Both the position numbers and the translations under genes were made by a program. Below, one piece after another: positions 8,642 to 15,166 of a stretch of 51,902 bases of DNA (position 1 is its first letter; each line of letters starts with the position of its first letter). The stretch covers positions 1-51,902 of the forward strand of contig NZ_LZTB01000047.1 of the NCBI RefSeq assembly GCF_001665685.1, read 5' to 3'. This DNA comes from Mycobacterium sp. 852013-50091_SCH5140682 (GTDB lineage: Bacteria; Actinomycetota; Actinomycetes; Mycobacteriales; Mycobacteriaceae). A model generated the notes under the pieces. It was not told the origin of the DNA, did no database searches, and saw only the letters and a program-made list of their open reading frames with translations.

Positions 8642-10078
8642 ATGCAATGGTTCACCGCACCCGAATACTGGTTGGCCAGACAGGTGTTGCAGCGGGGGAT
8701 CGCGGCGATCTACCTGATCGCGTTCGTCGCGGCCGCTCGGCAATTCCGTGCGCTCATCGGTGAGCGGGGCATGCTGCCGGTGCCCCGATACCTGGCCCGC
8801 ACCCCGTTCCGCGCCGCGCCGAGCATCTTCCAACTCCATTACTCAGACCGGTTTTTCGCGCTGGCCTGCTGGGTAGGGGCGCTGTTGTCGGCAGCGCTTC
8901 TCGCCGGTGGCGGCGATCTGGCGCCGTTGTGGGCGGGCATGCTGGTGTGGTTGCTGATCTGGGTGCTCTATCTGTCGATCGTGAACGTCGGGCAGACGTG
9001 GTACTCGTTCGGCTGGGAGTCGCTCCTCCTCGAAGCCGGGTTTCTGGTGATGTTCCTGGGCAACGACGACATCGCACCTCCGGTGCTGGTGCTGTGGCTG
9101 GCGCGGTGGCTGGTGTTCCGGGTCGAGTTCGGTGCCGGCCTGATCAAGATTCGCGGTGACAGCTGCTGGCGCACACTGACCTGCCTGTACTACCACCATG
9201 AGACGCAACCCATTCCGGGTCCGCTCAGCTGGTACTTTCACCACCTGCCCAAACCGCTGCACCGCATCGAAGCCGCGGGCAACCATGTCGCGCAGCTGGT
9301 GGTGCCGTTCCTGCTTTTCGCGCCGCAGCCGGTGGCGGCGGCCGCCGGGGTCGTCGTGGTAGTGACCCAGTTATGGCTCGTGCTGTCCGGGAACTTCGCC
9401 TGGCTCAACTGGGTGACGATCGTTTTGGCGTGCAGTGCCATTCCCGATCGCTTCGTGGGGGTCGCATCGCCCTCGCTGCCCGATCCGCCGGTCTGGTTCG
9501 TCTGTGTAGTCGTCGCATTCACCGCGGCGGTGGTCGTCCTCAGTTACCGCCCGGTGCGCAATCTGCTGTCACACCGACAGCGAATGAACGCCTCCTTCAA
9601 CCGATATCACTTGGTGAACACCTACGGGGCGTTCGGCGTCGTCGGCCGCACCCGCGACGAGGTGGTGATCGAAGGCACCGCTGACACCCGGCTCACCGAG
9701 CACACGGTGTGGCTGGAATACGAATTCAAGGGCAAGCCGGGCGATGTGCATCGCCGCCCACCACAGATCGCGCCGTACCATCTGCGCCTGGACTGGTTGA
9801 TGTGGTTCGTCGCGATATCGCCGGCGTATGCCAGAGATTGGCTGCCCGCCTTCCTGCGGCTGCTGCTGGACAACGATGCCGAAACCGTTCGCCTGTTGCG
9901 GCGCAATCCGTTTCCCGATTCGGCACCGCAGTATGTGCGTGCCCGGCTCTACCGGTACCGCTTCAGTAGTTGGCACGAGTTGCGGCACGAGCACATCTGG
10001 TGGCATCGCACGCTGCTCGGTGAATACATCCCGCCTGTCGCGCGCCGCGCCCCACACGGCCAGACCACGGGCGGATGA
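8642..10078 (+). CDS. Lipase maturation factor (LMF1) family membrane protein
   Basis: This 478-residue integral membrane protein has about six to eight hydrophobic segments in its first 310 residues (for example AAIYLIAFVAAARQF and FALACWVGALLSAALLAGG). A soluble C-terminal domain begins near residue 320 with RYHLVNTYGAFGVVGRTR and EGTAD. This layout matches LMF1-family proteins, which in animals help fold lipases in the ER; the bacterial role is not known. The DSCWRTLTCLYYHHETQPIPGPLSWYFHHLP region is a family hallmark. It ends 18 nt before the convergent MPT63-like gene. The 175-bp gap upstream shows no clear promoter. Confidence 0.85.
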   Translation: MQWFTAPEYWLARQVLQRGIAAIYLIAFVAAARQFRALIGERGMLPVPRYLARTPFRAAPSIFQLHYSDRFFALACWVGALLSAALLAGGGDLAPLWAGMLVWLLIWVLYLSIVNVGQTWYSFGWESLLLEAGFLVMFLGNDDIAPPVLVLWLARWLVFRVEFGAGLIKIRGDSCWRTLTCLYYHHETQPIPGPLSWYFHHLPKPLHRIEAAGNHVAQLVVPFLLFAPQPVAAAAGVVVVVTQLWLVLSGNFAWLNWVTIVLACSAIPDRFVGVASPSLPDPPVWFVCVVVAFTAAVVVLSYRPVRNLLSHRQRMNASFNRYHLVNTYGAFGVVGRTRDEVVIEGTADTRLTEHTVWLEYEFKGKPGDVHRRPPQIAPYHLRLDWLMWFVAISPAYARDWLPAFLRLLLDNDAETVRLLRRNPFPDSAPQYVRARLYRYRFSSWHELRHEHIWWHRTLLGEYIPPVARRAPHGQTTGG

Positions 10079-10096
10079 GCGCGCGTCACAAGAGGC

Positions 10097-10567
10097 TCAC
10101 GACCAGATCAGCAGGTCCTGTCCGGCGCTGTGGTAGACCACGCTGGTCGGTGGTGGGCCAGCGACATCGAAATACACCGTCCCCGTTGCCGAGCCGCCCT
10201 GACCCAGCGGGGACGGCGCCAACGCGGGCGGGCTGGGCGCCCCGTCCAGCGCAGGGTAGTCGTGCCCGTCGTCGGTGCGCGCGGAGAAGTTCGACACGAC
10301 CGGGGTGGTCGCGCCATGAACCGCGGTCACCGTTGCGACCGCCTTCCACAGCTGGCCGGTCACCGGGACTGGCATCGGGTCGTCGCTCGGTGCAAGGTCG
10401 CCGACCCTCCACTGCGTGGCCACCGTCGCGTCGGTGGTGCACAGGGGTTGCTCACTGCCGAGCGTGCTCATGGTCGGGTAGGCGGACGCAGGGGCCGGGG
10501 TGAACACCCCCGCGACTGTCGTGGCCAGCGTTTCCGCTGCGGTCATGGCCGCCTTGCGTAGATCCAT
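10097..10567 (-). CDS. MPT63-like (DUF1942) secreted protein
   Basis: This is a 156-residue protein with a probable Sec signal peptide ending near ASA-YP (about residues 1-31). The mature part matches the MPT63/DUF1942 pattern, an immunoglobulin-like beta-sandwich secreted by mycobacteria: LGSEQPL, WRVGDL, PVPVTGQLWKA, NFSARTDDGHDY, TGTVYFDVAGPPPTSVVY and a final DLLIWS. The function of the family is unknown. I chose ATG 10567 because GGAGG lies 7 nt upstream; the upstream frame to 10624 crosses the predicted promoter. A SigF-type promoter (10630-10654) lies just upstream. Confidence 0.85.
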   Translation of the reverse strand: MDLRKAAMTAAETLATTVAGVFTPAPASAYPTMSTLGSEQPLCTTDATVATQWRVGDLAPSDDPMPVPVTGQLWKAVATVTAVHGATTPVVSNFSARTDDGHDYPALDGAPSPPALAPSPLGQGGSATGTVYFDVAGPPPTSVVYHSAGQDLLIWS

Positions 10568-10629
10568 GAGGTTGCCTCCTCCTGCCGCTGTGGCGGCTCC
10601 CCGCTGTGGGTCGCGTGCTGCCACTTGCG

Positions 10630-10654
10630 CTACCCACTATCGGCGTCGGCTAAC
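10630..10654 (-). promoter_or_regulatory. SigF-type promoter of the MPT63-like gene
   Basis: On the minus strand the sequence reads GTTA-N15-GGGTAG, one change from the mycobacterial SigF -35 box and a near-perfect -10. The -10 ends 62 nt before ATG 10567, which has its own ribosome site. Confidence 0.5.
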
Positions 10655-10663
10655 CTTCGGCGC

Positions 10664-11473
10664 CTACGTCTCGCGCAGTGTCCGCTGGTAGCGACGCATA
10701 CCCGAGATCCACCGGTCGTAGTCACTGCCCTTGTGGCGGTACATGTCCAGCACTTCCGGGTGCGGTAGCACCAGGAACCGGTCGGCGCGAATGGCGTCCA
10801 CGGTGGCGCCAGCCACCTGATCGGGCGTGATCACCGCACCGGACCGCACCACGGCTTCGGCGCTGGCGTGGGTGTCGGGATCGGATGCCGCGCGGACCGC
10901 GTTGAGCAGCGGGGTGTCCACCCCGAGCGGGCAGACACAGCTCACTCCGACGCCGTCGTCTCCGTAGGTGATGGCCAGCCATTCGGCGAACCCGACGGCC
11001 GCGTGCTTGGTGACGCTGTAGCCGGCGGCGCCGATCTGCGACAGCAGCCCGGCCGCCGAGGCCACGGAGACGAAGTAGCCCCTGCCGCGGGATACCCACT
11101 GGGGCACAACGATGTTCGCAGCCCGGATGTGCGCACGCAGATTGACGTCGAGGATGATGTCCCAATCCGCGTCGCCGCCAAGCCCTGGTGCACCCATGAT
11201 TCCGGCGTTGGCGACGTAGATGTCGACCGGCCCGAACTCACTTTCGGCCAGGCTGACCAGGTTCTCGATGTCGGCGGTGGCCGCGGCGTCGGCTCGGGCC
11301 GCCCGCGCCGCACCGCCGGAACCGGTGATGAGCTCTGCGGTCTCGACGGCGCCCGGATGGTCGATGTCGGCGACCACCACGCGGGCACCTGCTGCGCTCA
11401 GCGCTTGTGCCAACGCCCGTCCGATGCCAGAGCCGGCGCCGGTGACTATCGCTACCCCGTCTTCGATGTGCAT
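10664..11473 (-). CDS. Short-chain dehydrogenase/reductase
   Basis: This 269-residue classical SDR has the Rossmann motif TGAGSGIG at residues 11-18, an acidic residue after beta-2 (VVVADIDHPG) that suggests NAD preference, the NAG structural motif (VANAGIM) and the catalytic YSVTK around residue 153. The substrate is unknown. It starts only 9 nt after the stop of the membrane gene 11483-11902 on the same strand. It is therefore probably the last gene of the cupredoxin-metallophosphoesterase operon. Confidence 0.9.
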   Translation of the reverse strand: MHIEDGVAIVTGAGSGIGRALAQALSAAGARVVVADIDHPGAVETAELITGSGGAARAARADAAATADIENLVSLAESEFGPVDIYVANAGIMGAPGLGGDADWDIILDVNLRAHIRAANIVVPQWVSRGRGYFVSVASAAGLLSQIGAAGYSVTKHAAVGFAEWLAITYGDDGVGVSCVCPLGVDTPLLNAVRAASDPDTHASAEAVVRSGAVITPDQVAGATVDAIRADRFLVLPHPEVLDMYRHKGSDYDRWISGMRRYQRTLRET

Positions 11474-11482
11474 CCCATCTGC

Positions 11483-11902
11483 TTACCGGACTTTCTGCCG
11501 GAATGGGTTATCTGCCGGGATCTCGACCAGGTCACGCAGTGACCATCCGGCCAACACCACGACGATCACCTCGGAGACGAGGCTGATCAGCGCGTGCGGA
11601 GCCGGTTGCAGGCCGTACTCGACGAAACCGAACAGGCCCGTGGAGCGGGACAGCCCGAACGCACCGATAGCGCCGACCGCACCGACCAGGGCGGCCAGCC
11701 GCAGCCAGGCCGGTCCGCCCACCGCGATCAGGACCGCCAGCGCCCCGAAAACCGATGACAGGACGAGAAACCCGGGTCCGATGGCGGGAATGTGTTGGTA
11801 CCCGTGCAAGTACAGATAGGCGTGGCTGGCCGCGCTGGCCAGCAGCGCGGCGGCGATCCCGAGGTTGACTGCAACTTTGGCGACGACATTATCCAATTTC
11901 AT
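11483..11902 (-). CDS. Small four-helix membrane protein
   Basis: This is a 139-residue protein with four probable membrane segments (NLGIAAALLASAASHAYLY, PGFLVLSSVFGALAVLIAVGG, LAALVGAVGAIGAFG, LISLVSEVIVVVLAGW). I do not recognise the family. Its ATG (11902) overlaps the TGA of the metallophosphoesterase gene as ATGA, so translation is probably coupled and the two proteins may act together in the membrane. A longer in-frame start is excluded because it would run deep into the upstream gene. Confidence 0.75.
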   Translation of the reverse strand: MKLDNVVAKVAVNLGIAAALLASAASHAYLYLHGYQHIPAIGPGFLVLSSVFGALAVLIAVGGPAWLRLAALVGAVGAIGAFGLSRSTGLFGFVEYGLQPAPHALISLVSEVIVVVLAGWSLRDLVEIPADNPFRQKVR

Positions 11903-12840
11903 TGCAGCTTCTCCTCTTTGAGCGCCAGCGCGGTGTTGCCCTTGGTGTAGGTGACCTCTCGAATTCCCAGGGCGTCCTGCAGCTTGCCTGCGGGCAATGT
12001 CAGCGGTTTGGGTGCCGGGCCGTCGCCGGGATGCGGCAGCGGATACGCCGTGGTGGTCCCGCTGTAGAACGTCACGTTGCCCTCGGTCTTCGAGAACAGT
12101 TGGTGGACATGGCCGTTGAGACAGGTTACCGACGAGAACCGGCGCAGGTAGCTCAGCGCCTGGGTCGCGTCGTCGGTGCCCCAGCCCCACTCGGGGTACA
12201 TCGCGAACAACGGGATGTGGCTGAACACCACGATCGGGGTATCAGCCGACAACGAGGCGACGTCCTTCTCGACGAACTCGAGCTGGTCGGGTCCGAGATG
12301 GCCGAGCTTCTTGAGGTTGAGCGTGTTGACCAGACCGATGACATGCACGCCCGCGACATCGAAGCTGTACCAGCCGTCGCCGCGAGTGCCCGCTCCGAAC
12401 ACCGACCGGTATTTCTGGCCGGCGTCGTCGACGGAGTCGTGCTCCCCGGGCACGGTGAAGACATGCGGCGTCTTGAGGCCCTGCATCATCTGTTTGACCT
12501 GATCGAACTGCGCAGGCGTGGCCAGATGCGTCAGGTCGCCGGTGTGGATGACGAAATCCGGTGTGTAGCCGAGCCCGTTGATCTGGTCGATGGCCCGGCC
12601 GAACGAGCCGGCGACGTCGGTGTTGGCACTGCCGGTGAACCCGATGTGGCTGTCGCTGACTTGAGCGAAGCGCAGCGTCGGCCGCGCGATGTTGGCCGTG
12701 GGCGCGGCGGCGGCATGTGAGAGCACCTCACCGCCGACGACGGCGAGCCCGACCGCGGCGCCGAACCAGGCGCCGTGCCGGATCAGCTGCCGTCGGGTCA
12801 TGCCCTGCGGGTCCGTGTTCGTGTCCTGCTGGTTGTTCAT
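11899..12840 (-). CDS. Tat-type secreted metallophosphoesterase
   Basis: This 313-residue calcineurin-like phosphoesterase has an N-terminal twin-arginine signal (TRRQLIRHG followed by a hydrophobic stretch to about residue 48), so the enzyme should fold in the cytoplasm and act outside. The metal-binding motifs are in order: DSHIG, HTGDLTH, PGEHD (GNHD in most relatives), SHIPLF and NGHVH. The substrate is not known. It overlaps the cupredoxin gene upstream (4 bp) and the membrane gene downstream (4 bp), both as ATGA. The operon thus makes an extracytoplasmic copper-site protein, a phosphoesterase and a membrane partner together. Confidence 0.9.
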   Translation of the reverse strand: MNNQQDTNTDPQGMTRRQLIRHGAWFGAAVGLAVVGGEVLSHAAAAPTANIARPTLRFAQVSDSHIGFTGSANTDVAGSFGRAIDQINGLGYTPDFVIHTGDLTHLATPAQFDQVKQMMQGLKTPHVFTVPGEHDSVDDAGQKYRSVFGAGTRGDGWYSFDVAGVHVIGLVNTLNLKKLGHLGPDQLEFVEKDVASLSADTPIVVFSHIPLFAMYPEWGWGTDDATQALSYLRRFSSVTCLNGHVHQLFSKTEGNVTFYSGTTTAYPLPHPGDGPAPKPLTLPAGKLQDALGIREVTYTKGNTALALKEEKLQ

Positions 12841-13328
12841 GGCGTCACCACCACCGTGCCGTGCATGAACGGGTGGATGCCGCAGATGTAGTCATAATTG
12901 CCTGCGTTCGTGAAGGTGTATGTGTAGGTGCCATTGGCGTCCATGCCGGGGGAGTGGAATGAGCCATCGTTGGCGGCGATGGTGTGCGGCTCCTCGTCGT
13001 GGTTGGTCCACGTCACGCTGTCGCCGCGGTGCACCGTCAGGGTGGCCGGCACGAATGCGAAGTTGTTGATGCTCACCGCCGTACCCGACACCGGTGCTGC
13101 CGGCGTGTCTGCCGGTGTTCCCGCGGGTGCCGCGGGCGCCTGCGGATTCATCGGTGCCATGCCCTGCATCGGGGCCATCCCGACCGAGGTGCCCCCGTTG
13201 GGTCCGAAGTTCACCGTCGGCGGTGCCGACGGCTGGGGCGCCGATGGCGTATTCGAGCACGCCGCCAGTGCGGCCGCCGTCATCACCGCAGCGGCGACGA
13301 CGGCGCTTGTTCGGGATCGTCGGAACAT
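12837..13328 (-). CDS. Cupredoxin-domain lipoprotein
   Basis: This 163-residue predicted lipoprotein begins at ATG 13328 (GGAGG upstream), with a lipobox near residue 24 (ALAAC). A Pro/Ala/Met-rich linker (GMAPMQGMAPMNPQAPAAP) follows, then a plastocyanin-like cupredoxin domain from about residue 80 to the end. Type-1 copper ligands are visible: His in EEPHTI, and Cys, His and Met in the CGIHPFMHG loop. The Met-rich linker could also bind copper. It is the first gene of a four-gene minus-strand operon and is divergent from the ECF sigma/Rieske genes. It probably carries electrons or copper outside the membrane. Confidence 0.88.
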   Translation of the reverse strand: MFRRSRTSAVVAAAVMTAAALAACSNTPSAPQPSAPPTVNFGPNGGTSVGMAPMQGMAPMNPQAPAAPAGTPADTPAAPVSGTAVSINNFAFVPATLTVHRGDSVTWTNHDEEPHTIAANDGSFHSPGMDANGTYTYTFTNAGNYDYICGIHPFMHGTVVVTP

Positions 13329-13371
13329 GACGGAACCTCCGGTTGGAAAGCGGTGCAGAACGGTCACCACG

Positions 13372-13392
13372 AGATAGCGGGCCGGGTTACAC
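13372..13392 (-). promoter_or_regulatory. GTGTAACC promoter motif, cupredoxin operon
   Basis: On the minus strand GTGTAACC (13392-13385) is followed 7 nt later by CTATCT (13377-13372). The same two elements at the same spacing precede the sigma gene on the other strand. It is a candidate target of the neighbouring ECF sigma factor; the exact -10 is not certain. Confidence 0.5.
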
Positions 13393-13467
13393 CGCGGGTG
13401 GCGCGGTTGTTTTCCGCTCGCAGAGACTGCGCCGGGTGGATGCTTGAGGGGTGTGGTGCGCGGTCGT

Positions 13468-13488
13468 GTGTAACCCGCCGTCCTACCT
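13468..13488 (+). promoter_or_regulatory. GTGTAACC promoter motif, sigma-Rieske operon
   Basis: GTGTAACC (13468-13475) is followed 7 nt later by CTACCT (13483-13488), about 84 bp before the sigma start. It is near identical to the motif of the divergent operon, which suggests autoregulation by the ECF factor. Confidence 0.5.
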
Positions 13489-13571
13489 AGGTGTGCGGAG
13501 CTACCGCACGACGAAAGGCAGGAGGCCGGTGACGGCGCAGAAATCGGTGCAGGGGCACCTGGAGAAGCTCG

Positions 13572-14108
13572 ATGTCGGCCCAACGTGACCGGCCCGAGCT
13601 GCGGCTGGTGCCGGAGGCGTGTTATCCGAGCTGGGAAGCGGTGTATGACGACAACGTGACGTGGGTGTACCGGATGCTGTACGCCCGGCTGGGCAGCCGG
13701 GCCGACGCCGAGGACCTCACCTCAGAAGTGTTCCTGGCCGCGTTGCGACCGTTGCGGTTGTCGGCGAGCGTTGCCGAAGTCCGGTCGTATCTGCGCGCCA
13801 CTGCCAGGACCGTCCTGGCGGCGCATTGGCGGGCCACCATGGGCCGGGAGATCACCGTCATCGACGACATCCCTGCGCTGGAAGCGTCCCCGGACGACGA
13901 GACGGTCAGCACAGCGCCGCAACGCGTGGCCAGCGTCCTGGCCCAACTGCCCCCGCAGTATCGGAGGGTGCTGGAATTGCGGTTCCTGCAGGGGCGCTCG
14001 GTCCGGGAGTCGGCGAACGACATGGGGGTCAGTGTCGCCAATGCGAAAGTCTTGCAACACCGCGCGCTGCGGCTGGCAGCTCAGATCAACGAGGGAGGGA
14101 CACCGTGA
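13572..14108 (+). CDS. ECF-type RNA polymerase sigma factor
   Basis: This 178-residue sigma-70 family protein has only regions 2 and 4. Region 2 lies near residues 18-82 (VYRMLYARLGSRADAEDLTSEVFLAAL). Region 4 lies near residues 115-170 (LAQLPPQYRRVLELRFLQGRSVRESANDMGVSVANAKVLQHRAL). It should direct transcription of an envelope-stress regulon. Its stop overlaps the GTG of the Rieske gene (GTGA), the position usually held by the cognate anti-sigma factor. It shares the GTGTAACC promoter motif with the divergent cupredoxin operon. The ATG 13572 has GGAG about 9 nt upstream. I cannot assign it to a named mycobacterial sigma factor. Confidence 0.9.
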   Translation: MSAQRDRPELRLVPEACYPSWEAVYDDNVTWVYRMLYARLGSRADAEDLTSEVFLAALRPLRLSASVAEVRSYLRATARTVLAAHWRATMGREITVIDDIPALEASPDDETVSTAPQRVASVLAQLPPQYRRVLELRFLQGRSVRESANDMGVSVANAKVLQHRALRLAAQINEGGTP

Positions 14109-14824
14109 CCAGGCGCGGGGTACGCAAATACGTCGACGATCTACTCGCGGGCCGTCGACCGGAATCCTTCCCTGCCGACGACTTCGAAGCCGCGCAGATC
14201 CGTACCGCGATCGAGTTGCGGGCCGCCCGGCCCGGGGCCGACGAGCCCCGGCCAGAGTTCGTGGGCGACCTCAAGAACCGTATCGCCCAACAGCTGTCCC
14301 GCGAGCAGGCGGATGAACAGGCGCCGGCTGGTCAGGGTCCGTCGGCCACGCGTCGCCAGGTCATCATCGGTACCGCCGCGGCGGCCACCGCTGCCGTCGC
14401 CGCCGTGTCCATCGACCACGTGGTGAGCGATAGGACTGCCCCGGCCGAGCCTCACGAGGCTGAGAGCTCCGAGCTCGTTCCCAACGACGGCGCTTGGCTG
14501 CCGGTGGCGAAAAGTGCAGAGCTGAACGAGGGGTCGGTTCTGCCGTTCGATCTGGGGACCGTGTCGGGATTCGTGCGCCGGGCCGCCGGGGGCCGCGTAG
14601 AGGCGGTGTCAGGGGTGTGCACGCACCAGGGATGCAAGTTGTGGTTCGACGACTCGGCCGACAGCCTGCGGTGCCCGTGCCACGTCACCTCGTTCTCGCC
14701 GGCCGGGCAGGTGCTCACCCACCAGCTGCCGATCGCTCCTAAACCGTTGCCGCACTTTGAAGTTCGTGAACACGACGGAATCATCGAAGTGCTTGCACCG
14801 CAACCGCCGGCCCAGCCTGCGTGA
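14105..14824 (+). CDS. Membrane-anchored Rieske 2Fe-2S protein, candidate anti-sigma
   Basis: This is a 239-residue protein with three parts. Residues 1-75 are a charged helical cytoplasmic domain (EAAQIRTAIELRAARPG, then PEFVGDLKNRIAQQL). Residues about 80-105 carry a twin arginine and one hydrophobic segment (TRRQVIIGTAAAATAAVAAV). The remainder is a Rieske domain with CTHQGC and CPCH, giving all four cluster ligands and the disulphide cysteines. It starts at GTG 14105, overlapping the sigma stop by 4 bp. Position and layout suggest a redox-sensing anti-sigma factor with its Fe-S domain outside the membrane. This role is inference; it could instead be a simple electron carrier. Confidence 0.85.
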   Translation: MTRRGVRKYVDDLLAGRRPESFPADDFEAAQIRTAIELRAARPGADEPRPEFVGDLKNRIAQQLSREQADEQAPAGQGPSATRRQVIIGTAAAATAAVAAVSIDHVVSDRTAPAEPHEAESSELVPNDGAWLPVAKSAELNEGSVLPFDLGTVSGFVRRAAGGRVEAVSGVCTHQGCKLWFDDSADSLRCPCHVTSFSPAGQVLTHQLPIAPKPLPHFEVREHDGIIEVLAPQPPAQPA

Positions 14825-14829
14825 GAACG

Positions 14830-14849
14830 GTGTAACCGCCGCGCATATC
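14830..14849 (+). promoter_or_regulatory. GTGTAACC motif before the small secreted gene
   Basis: A third GTGTAACC lies at 14830-14837 with CATATC 6 nt later. It is only 5 nt past the Rieske stop codon. If it is a promoter, its transcript would start inside or after the left arm of the 14841-14903 inverted repeat. Confidence 0.4.
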
Positions 14850-14903
14850 GATCTGTTGAGGGACATAGGTAGGAGGTCCGGAGATGAACAGATCGATATG
14901 CGC
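14841..14903 (+). promoter_or_regulatory. 17-bp perfect inverted repeat enclosing RBS and start codon
   Basis: The 17-base arms at 14841-14857 and 14887-14903 are perfect reverse complements (left arm GCGCATATCGATCTGTT). The 29-nt loop between them contains AGGAGG and the ATG at 14884. In mRNA read through from the Rieske gene, this would put the ribosome site in the loop of a long stem whose right arm is the first codons. A transcript starting downstream of the left arm could not form it. Confidence 0.7.
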
Positions 14904-15159
14904 AACGGCTGCAGCGGTATTCGCTGCCATCGAGCTGGCAGGCGCGGCCGCAGCCGCACCGACCGGAGGCATGAAAGCACCGGATGTGGTGCGGGACTTG
15001 ACCGAAGCCGGCTACTCCGTGCAGGTCAACGGCGCCAACGGGGTACCGCTGTCGCAGTGCACGGTGACCGGGGTGCACGGCGTGCCCTCCGGTACCCAGG
15101 CCGCCGCGATGCAATTCACCACCGTCTACGTCGACGTGGAGTGCGAGCCCGAAGGCTGA
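14884..15159 (+). CDS. Small secreted protein of the sigma-Rieske module
   Basis: This 91-residue protein has a Sec signal peptide ending near AAAA-APTGG (about residues 1-25). A short mature domain follows (VVRDLTEAGYSVQVNG, QCTVTGVHGV, TVYVDVECE) with two cysteines that may form a disulphide. The pattern resembles small mycobacterial secreted proteins of unknown function. It starts 59 nt after the Rieske stop, has AGGAGG 10 nt upstream, and lies in the loop of a 17-bp inverted repeat. Its own GTGTAACC motif links it to the ECF regulon. Confidence 0.8.
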   Translation: MNRSICATAAAVFAAIELAGAAAAAPTGGMKAPDVVRDLTEAGYSVQVNGANGVPLSQCTVTGVHGVPSGTQAAAMQFTTVYVDVECEPEG

Positions 15160-15166
15160 CCGCGCG

